Assembly: GCA_905233595.1 (NCBI GenBank)
Contig: CAJOFI010000011.1
Coordinates: 1-18,619 of the forward strand
Source: an uncultured Oscillospiraceae bacterium
GTDB lineage: Bacteria; Bacillota; Clostridia; Oscillospirales; Oscillospiraceae
Direction: 5' to 3'
DNA length: 18,619 nucleotides
Both the position numbers and the translations under genes were made by a program. Below the pieces are notes generated by a model that searched no databases, was not told where the DNA came from, and was given only the letters and a program-made list of their open reading frames with translations. Positions 6,878 through 13,620 of this stretch are shown here, in pieces. The stretch's first letter is position 1, and each line of letters opens with the position of its first letter.

Positions 6878-7576
6878 ATGAAAACGATCATTTGCAGCTA
6901 CGAGGAATGCAACGCCAGAGCGGCGCAGCAGATCAAGCGCATCCTGAACGAAAAGCCCAACGCGGTGCTCGCGCTCTCCGCCGGGCGCACCCCGCGCGGG
7001 CTGTATGAGGAGCTCTCCCGCCTCTGCGCGGAGGGGGAGCTGAGCTTCCGCGACGCCAAGCTCTTCGCCGTCACGGAGTTTGAGGGCGTGGACGAGGAGC
7101 GGAGCTGCCGCCACATGCTCGAGAGCTGCTTCGTGCAGAAGACCGACATCAAACCCGAAAACTGCCACTTTTTAAGCCCCGAGACCATCGGCGACTACGA
7201 CGCGCAGATCAAGGCCGAGGGCGGGCTGGACGTGGCGGTGCTGGGTCTCGGCGCGAACGCCCACATCGGCTACAACGAACCCGCCGTGCGCTACGATTCC
7301 CTCAGCCACCGCCAGAAGCTCACCGACGCCACCAAGCGCCAGAACGCGGAGCTCTTCGGCTCGGAGGACGAGGTGCCCGCCTACGGCTATACCATGGGCA
7401 TCTACACCCTGGTCTGGGCAAACGAGATCATGCTGCTCGCCTTCGGCGAGGAGAAGGCCGAGGCCGTGCACAAGATGCTCTACGGCCGGAACGACAGCAC
7501 CGCCCCCGCCGCCTTTTTGCAGATCCCCCGGGACGTGACCGTCTATCTCGACGAAAAGGCCGCGAGCAAGGCGTAG
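6878..7576 (+). CDS. NagB-like glucosamine/galactosamine-6-phosphate isomerase family protein with altered active site
   Basis: 232-residue protein of the NagB/SugP isomerase fold, which normally converts glucosamine-6-phosphate to fructose-6-phosphate plus ammonia. The phosphate loop is recognisable (LALSAGRTPRGLYEEL, 31-46), as are the active-site loop GLGANAHIGYNEP (123-135) and the C-terminal GEEKAEAVHKML. Compared with E. coli NagB, the general-base Asp72 position is T66 (AVTEF instead of NMDEY) and Asp141 is N127. His143 (H129) and Glu148 (E134) are kept. The reaction may therefore differ from classical deamination. The start ATG 6878 is preceded by AAAGGAGA at 6863-6870. It is divergent from the DUF421 gene, with a perfect hairpin directly after its stop. 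Confidence 0.82.
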   Translation: MKTIICSYEECNARAAQQIKRILNEKPNAVLALSAGRTPRGLYEELSRLCAEGELSFRDAKLFAVTEFEGVDEERSCRHMLESCFVQKTDIKPENCHFLSPETIGDYDAQIKAEGGLDVAVLGLGANAHIGYNEPAVRYDSLSHRQKLTDATKRQNAELFGSEDEVPAYGYTMGIYTLVWANEIMLLAFGEEKAEAVHKMLYGRNDSTAPAAFLQIPRDVTVYLDEKAASKA

Positions 7577-7595
7577 GGACGAGCATTGCTCGTCC
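7577..7595. terminator. Perfect hairpin abutting the nagB-like stop codon
   Basis: GGACGAGC-ATT-GCTCGTCC, 8-bp perfect stem beginning at the base after the stop. No T-tract follows, so it may be a repeat unit or an RNA-stabilising hairpin, not a classical terminator. Confidence 0.5.
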
Positions 7596-7596
7596 G

Positions 7597-7829
7597 CAGT
7601 GGCCAGTGGTCAGCGAATAGTGAATAGTGAAATCAGACTGTAATCAATCGTTATTTCGGGTGGAAATTGTTCGTGCAGTTTTCGCTCTTCTTTCTGAATT
7701 AAAAAAACTGGGGATGTGAAAGACTTTTTTCACATCCCCATGTTCTGTTGAACCCATCGGCAATAGAAAAACGCTTCCTAAAGCCGAGGTGTCCGCTCAC
7801 TGACCACTGACCACTGGCCACTGGCCACC
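7597..7829. repeat. Inverted 7-bp repeat arrays (heptad element 4)
   Basis: Left units CAGTGGC, CAGTGGT, CAGCGAA, TAGTGAA, TAGTGAA (7597-7631). Right units CACTGAC, CACTGAC, CACTGGC, CACTGGC, CACC (7798-7829) are their inverse type. The interior holds a terminator for the minus-strand gene and otherwise nothing recognisable. Confidence 0.85.
7700..7740 (-). terminator. Intrinsic terminator of the minus-strand conserved gene
   Basis: Perfect 12-bp stem GGGGATGTGAAA (7710-7721) with TTTCACATCCCC (7728-7739). Read on the minus strand it is followed by a seven-T tract (complement of 7702-7708). It lies about 90 nt past the stop at 7832, beyond the right heptad array. Confidence 0.8.
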
Positions 7830-7831
7830 GA

Positions 7832-8572
7832 TCAGACCATGTTCCGATACTCCGTCGCGTCGGCTACGCTGTCGGGCGGGAAGAACTCCTCCACCGGGAA
7901 GCGGATGCGCCCGAAGAGCTCGCAGGGATCGTCCTCGCTGCTGCCGGGGCACTCCTTGTCTGGCAGACTGTAATCGTAGGCGGGGATCATGTACCAGCGC
8001 CGCCCCTGCCCGTTCAGAACCAGCTCCTCCGGGAAGGCGTCGGTGATGTAGCTCGGAATATCCCCCGGCTCCAGCTCGCCCGGCGGCACCGCGCCCGCGT
8101 CCACAAGCTTCATGTGCAGCGCGATGGGATCGACCGCGTTCACCACCGCGATGGGCAGCTCGTCGCTCTCGCCGCTGGGTTCGGGCGCGTCGGAGGAGAA
8201 GGTCATGGAATTGCCCTCGCTTCCGAAGAGCATGACCCGCTTGTCGAAGATCGCAAGCCCCAGCGCCGTCTCCCCGGCGGGGAAGGTCTCGGCGGTGACG
8301 CGGTAGAAATAGGTGCAGTCCACCGTGTAATAGCCGCGGTTGAAGCTGATGGGCTCGACGTTTACGTTGACGTGCAGCAGCTCCGCCGAGCGCGGGCGGA
8401 TGCTCAGGGCGTTTTCTATGTAAGTCTGGGACGTGACCGTGGGATAGACCCGCAGATCGTCCACGCAGTCCTTGTCGCGGCAGCCGTCAAAAATCTTGCG
8501 CGTGCTGACGGAAACCGCCTCGCGGATCTGCGGCGCCTCCTCGGACCGGTTGGGTACTACTCTCTCGGGCAT
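7832..8572 (-). CDS. Conserved clostridial protein of unknown function with CRDKDC motif
   Basis: 246-residue soluble protein that I recognise only as a conserved hypothetical type in Clostridia; function unknown. There is no signal peptide or membrane helix. Recognisable blocks are STRKIFDGCRDKDCVDDLRVY (C31, C36), a central RGYYTVDCTYFYRVT, AIFDKRVMLFGSEGN, and a C-terminal PDKEC...DDPCELF...RFPVEEFFPP (C208, C217). Conserved Cys pairs may bind a metal or form disulfides. The start ATG 8572 has a strong GGAGGTG at 8585-8579. It is transcribed away from the DUF4364 gene and ends at a heptad element with a terminator inside. A spore-coat or structural role is conceivable, but nothing here proves it. 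Confidence 0.8.
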   Translation of the reverse strand: MPERVVPNRSEEAPQIREAVSVSTRKIFDGCRDKDCVDDLRVYPTVTSQTYIENALSIRPRSAELLHVNVNVEPISFNRGYYTVDCTYFYRVTAETFPAGETALGLAIFDKRVMLFGSEGNSMTFSSDAPEPSGESDELPIAVVNAVDPIALHMKLVDAGAVPPGELEPGDIPSYITDAFPEELVLNGQGRRWYMIPAYDYSLPDKECPGSSEDDPCELFGRIRFPVEEFFPPDSVADATEYRNMV

Positions 8573-8631
8573 AAAAGCACCTCCATCAAACTGGATTCAG
8601 TACAGTCTATGCCGCGCGCGAGAATTTGTGC

Positions 8632-8659
8632 TTGAAAATTCAGCAGGATGAAGTATAAT
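8632..8659 (+). promoter_or_regulatory. Strong predicted promoter for the DUF4364 gene
   Basis: TTGAAA (8632-8637), 16-bp spacer, perfect TATAAT (8654-8659). The first plus-strand gene begins at 8967, and the whole intervening leader is two palindromic repeat elements. Confidence 0.7.
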
Positions 8660-8663
8660 AATG

Positions 8664-8812
8664 GGGCAGTTCTAAAAACTCGGGTCTGGTGATGCGCCGA
8701 GAGATTTTGCCTCAGCTTGAAGGGCAAAAAACGTAGGAATACTTTGTGTATTTCAAGTTTTTTGGGGCAAAAGCTCCGGCGCAGCGCCGGGCAGGAGTTT
8801 TTAGAGATGCCC
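8664..8812. repeat. Palindromic dispersed element R1
   Basis: About 149 bp with 18-bp terminal inverted repeats: GGGCAGTTCTAAAAACTC (8664-8681) against GAGTTTTTAGAGATGCCC (8795-8812), 16/18 matching. It contains the family core AGGAATACTTTGTGTATTTCAA as positions 8735-8756 and a CCGGC/GCCGG hairpin near 8776-8790. It has no open frame of note and resembles a MITE. Confidence 0.8.
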
Positions 8813-8814
8813 TT

Positions 8815-8941
8815 TAGGGAAGCGCTGATTAAATCCGGCGAGAGCGGATGCCGAGCAAATTTTCGTCGGATCAAGGCGCAAAAGTGCAGGAATACTTTGT
8901 GTATTTCAAACCCGAAGCTGGATTAATCTGCGCTTCCTTAG
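8815..8941. repeat. Palindromic dispersed element R2
   Basis: About 127 bp, with terminal inverted repeats TAGGGAAGCGCTGATTAAAT (from 8815) and GGATTAATCTGCGCTTCCTT (from 8920). The same core as R1 lies at 8888-8909, in the same orientation. It is adjacent to R1 and ends about 16 bp before the DUF4364 ribosome binding site. Confidence 0.8.
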
Positions 8942-8966
8942 AATCTTGAAGTTGACGGAGGGCGCT

Positions 8967-9482
8967 ATGGACAATTTCGGCTTCATCCACGAAAAACTGG
9001 ACATCAAGATCCTGATCCTCTTTGTCCTGCGCCGTCTGCCCGGCACCGTTGACCCGGAGACGCTGCTGGAGCTGTGCCAGTGCGACGGGGGCATCGGCTA
9101 CTTTGACTACTCCGACTGTCTGAGCGAGCTGGTGGACACCGGGCACATCGAGCAGGTCGAGGACGGCTACCGCATCACCGACAAGGGCGCGCGCAACGCC
9201 GACGCGGTGGAGAGCAGCCTGCCCTACTCGGTGCGCGTCAAGGCGACGCGGCTGATCGCCCCGGTGGAGGAGCGGCTGCGGCGGGAGGCGATGATCCTCG
9301 CCCGGCATGAGACGGGGGACTACGGCTGCACGGTGGAGCTGGGCATGTCCGACGGCAAGGGCGAGGTCGCGCATCTGCGGCTTCTCTGCGCCGGGGAGGA
9401 GCAGGCAAAGCAGATCGAAAAGCGCTTTCGCAAGAACGCGGAGGGCTATTATCAGAAGATCATGGAACTGCTCAGTTCCTAA
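8967..9482 (+). CDS. DUF4364 family protein, probable winged-helix regulator
   Basis: 171-residue soluble protein matching the clostridial DUF4364 family, whose N-terminus looks like a winged helix; function unproven. The N-terminal half reads IHEKLDIKILILFVLRRLPG, a helical region, then a SELVDTGHIEQVEDGYRITD block typical of a recognition helix and wing, followed by TDKGARNADAVE. The C-terminal half (about 95-171) is mixed alpha/beta with a charged C-terminal helix. The start is ATG 8967 with GGAGGG at 8957-8962. The stop codon TAA (9480-9482) is the first sequence of dispersed element R3, so insertion of that element may have set the present C-terminus. Confidence 0.8.
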   Translation: MDNFGFIHEKLDIKILILFVLRRLPGTVDPETLLELCQCDGGIGYFDYSDCLSELVDTGHIEQVEDGYRITDKGARNADAVESSLPYSVRVKATRLIAPVEERLRREAMILARHETGDYGCTVELGMSDGKGEVAHLRLLCAGEEQAKQIEKRFRKNAEGYYQKIMELLSS

Positions 9483-9592
9483 GGAAACGCTGAATAAATC
9501 GCCGCACGCATCTTGACGGCATATTTTCCGCCTGATTTTGTCGCGAAATCTTGCAATACACAAAGTATTCCTGCGATTTCTCGCCTTATCAG
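9478..9592. repeat. Palindromic dispersed element R3 (inverted, probably truncated)
   Basis: Begins CCTAAGGAAACGCTGAATAA, similar to the R2 termini, and carries the core in opposite orientation (TTGCAATACACAAAGTATTCCT, 9551-9572 by position). No matching right terminus is clear, so it may be truncated next to the asnA promoter. Confidence 0.7.
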
Positions 9593-9612
9593 AAATGGCA
9601 CACGATCGGTAT

Positions 9613-9641
9613 TTGTTTCTTTCCGTTTCGCGTGTTATGCT
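9613..9641 (+). promoter_or_regulatory. Predicted promoter of asnA
   Basis: TTGTTT (9613-9618), 17-bp spacer, TATGCT (9636-9641) with an extended -10 TG at 9633-9634. Confidence 0.5.
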
Positions 9642-9667
9642 TAAAAAAACGGAAGGAGAGAACGATT

Positions 9668-10681
9668 ATGCAGACAACGATCCCCGAGGGCTACAAGAGC
9701 CTCCTGTCCATTTACGATACCCAGAAAGCCATCAGCCTGCTCAAGCGCCTCTTTGAAGATCGGCTGGGCGCGCTGCTGAATCTCTACCGCGTGTCCGCGC
9801 CGCTGTTCGTGGAGGAGAATTCCGGCCTCAACGACAACTTAAACGGCTACGAGCGCCCCGTGTCCTTTGACATTCTGCGCTCTGAGCACAGGGCGCAGGT
9901 GGTGCAGTCGCTCGCCAAGTGGAAGCGCGTGGCGCTCAAGCGCTACGGCTTTTACCCCGGCAAGGGGCTTTATACCGACATGAACGCCATCCGCCGGGAC
10001 GAGGACGAGCTGGACAACCTCCACTCGGTCTACGTGGACCAGTGGGACTGGGAGAAGGTCATCCTCTCGGAGAACCGCAATCTCGATTACTTGAAGCTCA
10101 CGGTCATGGACATCGTGACCGCCATCTGCGACACGCAGGACACCATGCAGGCCATCTATCCCCAGCTCCGGAAGCTCGGGAAGCTCGAGCGCCGCGTCTC
10201 CTTCGTGACCGCGCAGGAGCTGGAGGATCGCTTTCCGGACAAAACGCCCAGGGAGCGGGAGAACGAGTGGCTGCGCGAGCATAAGACCGCCTTCATCATC
10301 GGCATCGGCAAGAAGCTCAAGTCCGGCAAGCCCCACGACGGCCGCGCGCCCGACTACGACGATTGGGACTTAAACGGCGACATCATGGTCTGGAACGAGG
10401 TGCTGGGCTGCGCCTTTGAGCTGAGCTCCATGGGCATCCGCGTCGATCCGGCGTCGCTCGATAAGCAGCTCACGCTCGCAGGCTGCGACGAGCGCCGGGG
10501 GCTTCCCTATCACAGGGCGCTCCTGAACGGCGAGCTGCCCCTCACCATCGGCGGGGGCATCGGCCAGTCGCGCCTTTCGATGCTGCTGCTGGGCAAGGCG
10601 CACATCGGCGAGGTGCAGGCTTCCATCTGGGATGAGAAGACGGTCAAAGCCTGCGAAGCCGCCGGGGTCGTGTTGCTTTGA
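9668..10681 (+). CDS. asnA: Asparagine synthetase A (aspartate-ammonia ligase)
   Basis: Cytoplasmic ATP-dependent enzyme making asparagine from aspartate and ammonia with release of AMP and PPi; structurally related to class II aminoacyl-tRNA synthetases. 337 residues, close to the 330 of E. coli AsnA. Hallmarks visible include YRVSAPLFVEENSGLNDNLN, KWKRVALKRYGFYPGKGLYT, LHSVYVDQWDWEK and the C-terminal ATP-site motif GGGIGQSRLSMLLLGKAHIG. The start is ATG 9668 with GGAAGGAGAG at 9651-9660; open sequence upstream to 9551 runs through element R3 and the promoter. The gene is monocistronic and ends in a 12-bp perfect hairpin. Confidence 0.97.
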   Translation: MQTTIPEGYKSLLSIYDTQKAISLLKRLFEDRLGALLNLYRVSAPLFVEENSGLNDNLNGYERPVSFDILRSEHRAQVVQSLAKWKRVALKRYGFYPGKGLYTDMNAIRRDEDELDNLHSVYVDQWDWEKVILSENRNLDYLKLTVMDIVTAICDTQDTMQAIYPQLRKLGKLERRVSFVTAQELEDRFPDKTPRERENEWLREHKTAFIIGIGKKLKSGKPHDGRAPDYDDWDLNGDIMVWNEVLGCAFELSSMGIRVDPASLDKQLTLAGCDERRGLPYHRALLNGELPLTIGGGIGQSRLSMLLLGKAHIGEVQASIWDEKTVKACEAAGVVLL

Positions 10682-10701
10682 AAAACTTCGTTTTTCAAAG
10701 C
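10675..10701 (+). terminator. Hairpin overlapping the asnA stop codon
   Basis: GCTTTGAAAAAC-TTC-GTTTTTCAAAGC, a perfect 12-bp stem that includes the stop TGA (10679-10681). There is a T5 in the 3' arm but no downstream T-tract. A short run of heptad-like units (TGTGAGT, TTTGAGT) follows at about 10708-10721. Confidence 0.55.
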
Positions 10702-10754
10702 AAGAGTTGTGAGTTTTGAGTATTTCTGCTGAAAACTGAAAAGGAAGGAATGCT

Positions 10755-11003
10755 TCGGTCTTGTGCAAAAAAGAACAATTCTTTATCGCGCATGGTGTGC
10801 CGGTAGACCGTTTTTAGCATGTTATCAGTTTTGTGCCCCATGCGCTGCATTTGATATTTGTCCGGAATACCGAGTGAATGGGCCTCGGAAGCCGCAAAAT
10901 GTCTCAGATCGTGAAACCGGCATGGCTCTACGCCTGCGATAATAAAGCCTTTGTATGATCGGTTCGCATCTCTGAATTCTCCCGACGGTTTTACAGATGA
11001 TTA
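10755..11003 (-). pseudogene. Tyrosine recombinase (phage-type integrase) C-terminal fragment
   Basis: Translation of the minus strand from about 11000 gives YKGFIIAGVEPCRF, then HDLRHFAASEAHSLGIPDKY, then QMQRMGHKTDNMLKTVYRH. This is the catalytic end of a phage-type integrase: the H-x-L-R-H box, the G-H motif and the nucleophile Tyr in VYRH are all present. The frame is closed upstream by a TAA at 11003-11001 and there is no N-terminal SAM-like domain. The first catalytic Arg is missing, so it cannot be active. It lies between asnA and the glycosidase cluster, as expected for the remnant of an integrated element. Confidence 0.8.
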
Positions 11004-11020
11004 CAGGCTCGGGAGATAGA

Positions 11021-11050
11021 ATTTGTGACAAGCGGCTTGGATTTGTGATA
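11021..11050 (+). promoter_or_regulatory. Candidate operator: two direct repeats ATTTGTGAYA spaced 20 bp
   Basis: ATTTGTGACA at 11021-11030 and ATTTGTGATA at 11041-11050, exactly 20 bp (about two helical turns) start to start. The downstream copy reaches the -35 position of the next promoter. This is the geometry used by AraC-family activators. Confidence 0.5.
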
Positions 11051-11068
11051 TATTTTTTACGGTCGATT

Positions 11069-11077
11069 TGCTATACT
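11069..11077 (+). promoter_or_regulatory. Extended -10 promoter of the GH43-AraC gene
   Basis: TG at 11069-11070 followed by C and TATACT (11072-11077), with no good -35 hexamer at the proper distance. That fits an activator-dependent promoter. Confidence 0.5.
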
Positions 11078-11105
11078 ATCTATTACGACAGGAGGCGAAT
11101 CTTTT

Positions 11106-13535
11106 ATGCAAATCAAGAATCCGATCCTGACCGGATTTCATGCCGACCCCTGTATCTGCCGTAAAGGGGAGGATTATTATATCGCCGTTTCCAGCTTTGA
11201 GTGGTTTCCCGGTATACCGATCTATCACTCCAGAGATATGAAGCACTGGGAGCTGTACACCCATGTGCTGACCGATGAAAAACGCTGTGATCTGACGCGG
11301 CTGCCCTCGGCCAAGGGGATCTGGGCCCCCTGCCTGTCCTACTGCGAGGAGGAAGACCTCTTCTATGTGGTATACGGCGTCATGAACTCGATGAACGCCC
11401 GCTATTTTGACATCAACAACTATGTAATTACGGCGAAGGAACTCCGCGGCCCCTGGAGCGAGCCGGTCTATCTCCACTCCGCCGGCTTTGACGCCTCGCT
11501 GCTGCATGACACGGACGGGCGCAAATGGCTGGTGTCACTCGACTGGGAGACCCGGCCCGGCTATGAAAAGCCCGGCGCGATCTGCATCGTTGAGTACGAC
11601 CCAAAGGCGAAGAGCATCGTGGGCTATCCGAAGCGCATCTGGCGCGGCGGGACGGATCGTGGCTGTCTGGAGGCCCCGCACCTGACGAAGCGGGGCGCGT
11701 ATTACTTTCTTATGTGCGCCGAGGGTGGAACAGGTTATTACCACTGCGTCACCATGGCCCGCTCGAAAAGCCCCTTTGGCCCCTATGAGGGCGATCCTGC
11801 CAATCCCATACTCACCTCTGTCCCGGAAAACAAGAACGAGCGCGCGGATGTGGATCATCTGAAGCCGAGATACTACAATCCCGCCAGCTATCTCCAGAAA
11901 TGCGGCCATGGGAGCTACGTGGAGACAAGTCTGGGAGAAACCTATCTTGTCCATCTTTGTGCCCGCCCCTTTACGCCGGAGCTGCGGTGCACGCTTGGCC
12001 GGGAAACAGCCATCCAGAAAATGGCCTGGACGGAAGACGGCTGGCTGCGTCTTGCTTCCGGCGGCAATATGGCGCAGACCTACGTGGAGGGCAGCGAGCT
12101 GCCCGACTGGGAACCGGCGCCATTGCCGGAAAAGGACGATTTTGACGATGACACGCTGGGTATTCAGTACTACGCACCGCGCATTGATCCCAGAAGCTTC
12201 TGCGATCTGACAGCCCGGCCGGGCTGGCTGCGAATGCGCGGGCAGGAGGCCGGAAGCTCCCTCAACCGGGTAAGCATTTTGGCCCGAAAGCTCCTGAGCG
12301 TGAACGCCGAGATCGTCACAAAGATGGATTATTCTCCGGAGATCCACCAACACAGCGCGGGATTGATTCTCTATTATGATAATATGAACTTCGCCTATCT
12401 GCGCAAGTACTGGAGCGAGACGCTGGGCAGCCCGGCCATCTCAGTCGTGCGCTTGAACAACGGCGAGAAGACGGATTATAACAGCGCAAGAAGAGCTGCC
12501 GGAGACGGCCCTGTGTGGATGAAGCTGCGTGTAAAGGGCAGGGAATCCCAGTTCAGCCTGAGCTTTGACGGCGAGGCCTGGGAGGAGATCGGGCCGGCTT
12601 TTGACACCAGCGAGTTTTCCGATGAATACTCTCAATACGGAGAATTTACCGGCTGCTTTGTGGGCCTGACCTGCGCGGACCGGGTACAGCACAAAAAATG
12701 CGCCGACTTTGACTTTTTCTCCTATCGGGATCTGGAGCCGGAGCTGCTGCTCGGTGCGCCAACCAGCAACCAGGTGGGCATTTATGCCGACCGCCAGCAG
12801 AAAAAGATGCGTAAAGACGTCCAAAGCCTGGCGTCCAGTCTGCACGAAAGCGACAGGAGCCATAATTCGTATGAGCAGGAGCGGCGGGAGCAGGCCTGCA
12901 TCCGCAACGGCGATCTGGAGGGGCTGTATCGCAGCATTGAGGAGCTGGAGATGGATCGTGTCGGTACGCTGTCCAAGGACTTGCTGCGCAACTATAAAGA
13001 CCTGTCGATTGTCGCTATTACCCTGTCCAGCCGTTCCGCCATTGAAGGCGGACTGTCTCCGGAGCTTGCTTTTTCCATGTCAGATTCCTTTATTCAGCAA
13101 ATTGAGGATTTGAAACAGAAAGAAAAGATCCTGACGTTTACCCGCAAGGCACAGGCCGAATTCTGCCTGGCGGTTCGTTCCGGCTCCCATTCCGCTACGA
13201 CAAATCCTCTCGTGCTGCGCTGTCGGGATCTGATCAGCCGACGCATCCATACAAAGCTTTCCGTACAGGAGATCGCCGATGTCATGAAGGTCAACGCCTC
13301 CTATCTCTCCCAGTTGTTTTCACGGGAGGAAGGCATGCCCCTGACGGATTTCATTGCAAGAGAAAAAATCAGGACCGCAACGCGGGAGCTCATTTTTACA
13401 GACAAGCCCTTCGATGCGATCGCCGCCTCTCTCAGTTTTTCTTCCCAGAGCCATTTTGGGCGGGTCTTCAAGAAGTGGACGGGCATGACGCCCAAGCAGT
13501 ATCGGGAGCTGTACGGTGAAAAAAGCAGCTTTTGA
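11106..13535 (+). CDS. GH43 beta-xylosidase fused to an AraC-family transcriptional regulator
   Basis: 809 residues in one uninterrupted frame; start ATG 11106 with AGGAGG at 11090-11095. Residues 1-330 form a GH43 five-bladed propeller of the beta-xylosidase type (NPILTGFHADPCICRKGEDY). The three catalytic carboxylates are in place: D14 (general base), D129 (GFDAS) and E189 (LEAPHL, general acid). Residues about 345-545 are the C-terminal beta-sandwich usual in these xylosidases. After a charged linker (545-585) comes a helical region (586-680; ACIRNGDLEGLYRSIEELE, SRSAIEGGLSPELAFSMSD) seen in AraC regulators of gut Firmicutes, then a two-HTH AraC domain (about 700-803; SVQEIADVMKVNASYLSQLF and SSQSHFGRVFKKWTGMTPKQ). 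No signal peptide, so it is cytoplasmic. It probably hydrolyses xylo-oligosaccharides and regulates this cluster. The regulatory role is inference. Confidence 0.92.
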   Translation: MQIKNPILTGFHADPCICRKGEDYYIAVSSFEWFPGIPIYHSRDMKHWELYTHVLTDEKRCDLTRLPSAKGIWAPCLSYCEEEDLFYVVYGVMNSMNARYFDINNYVITAKELRGPWSEPVYLHSAGFDASLLHDTDGRKWLVSLDWETRPGYEKPGAICIVEYDPKAKSIVGYPKRIWRGGTDRGCLEAPHLTKRGAYYFLMCAEGGTGYYHCVTMARSKSPFGPYEGDPANPILTSVPENKNERADVDHLKPRYYNPASYLQKCGHGSYVETSLGETYLVHLCARPFTPELRCTLGRETAIQKMAWTEDGWLRLASGGNMAQTYVEGSELPDWEPAPLPEKDDFDDDTLGIQYYAPRIDPRSFCDLTARPGWLRMRGQEAGSSLNRVSILARKLLSVNAEIVTKMDYSPEIHQHSAGLILYYDNMNFAYLRKYWSETLGSPAISVVRLNNGEKTDYNSARRAAGDGPVWMKLRVKGRESQFSLSFDGEAWEEIGPAFDTSEFSDEYSQYGEFTGCFVGLTCADRVQHKKCADFDFFSYRDLEPELLLGAPTSNQVGIYADRQQKKMRKDVQSLASSLHESDRSHNSYEQERREQACIRNGDLEGLYRSIEELEMDRVGTLSKDLLRNYKDLSIVAITLSSRSAIEGGLSPELAFSMSDSFIQQIEDLKQKEKILTFTRKAQAEFCLAVRSGSHSATTNPLVLRCRDLISRRIHTKLSVQEIADVMKVNASYLSQLFSREEGMPLTDFIAREKIRTATRELIFTDKPFDAIAASLSFSSQSHFGRVFKKWTGMTPKQYRELYGEKSSF

Positions 13536-13545
13536 TGGCAGTTTG

Positions 13546-13577
13546 CACAAAAATGTGATGCCGGTTTGACAAACTGG
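13546..13577. promoter_or_regulatory. Two small dyads downstream of the GH43-AraC gene
   Basis: CACA-AAAA-TGTG (13546-13557) and CCGGTTTG-A-CAAACTGG (13561-13577, one mismatch). They lie in the gap before GH3 and could be operator sites. TGTGAT at 13554-13559 partly matches the ATTTGTGATA word. Confidence 0.3.
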
Positions 13578-13620
13578 TAGAAAATCACCCGCTTGCCGAT
13601 ATTTAACAATCATTGTACCA

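Noticed and set aside
7597..7829. Possible CRISPR array
   Set aside because: Units are 7 bp, contiguous and degenerate, with the opposite orientation at the other end; no 25-40 bp repeats with unique spacers and no cas genes.
10825..11031. A 68-codon minus-strand frame before the GH43 gene
   Set aside because: It overlaps the integrase fragment in another frame; only the integrase frame gives recognisable catalytic motifs.
13566..13571. Perfect TTGACA as a -35 box for GH3
   Set aside because: No -10-like sequence lies 16-18 bp downstream, and it falls inside the CCGGTTTG-A-CAAACTGG dyad upstream of a terminator.
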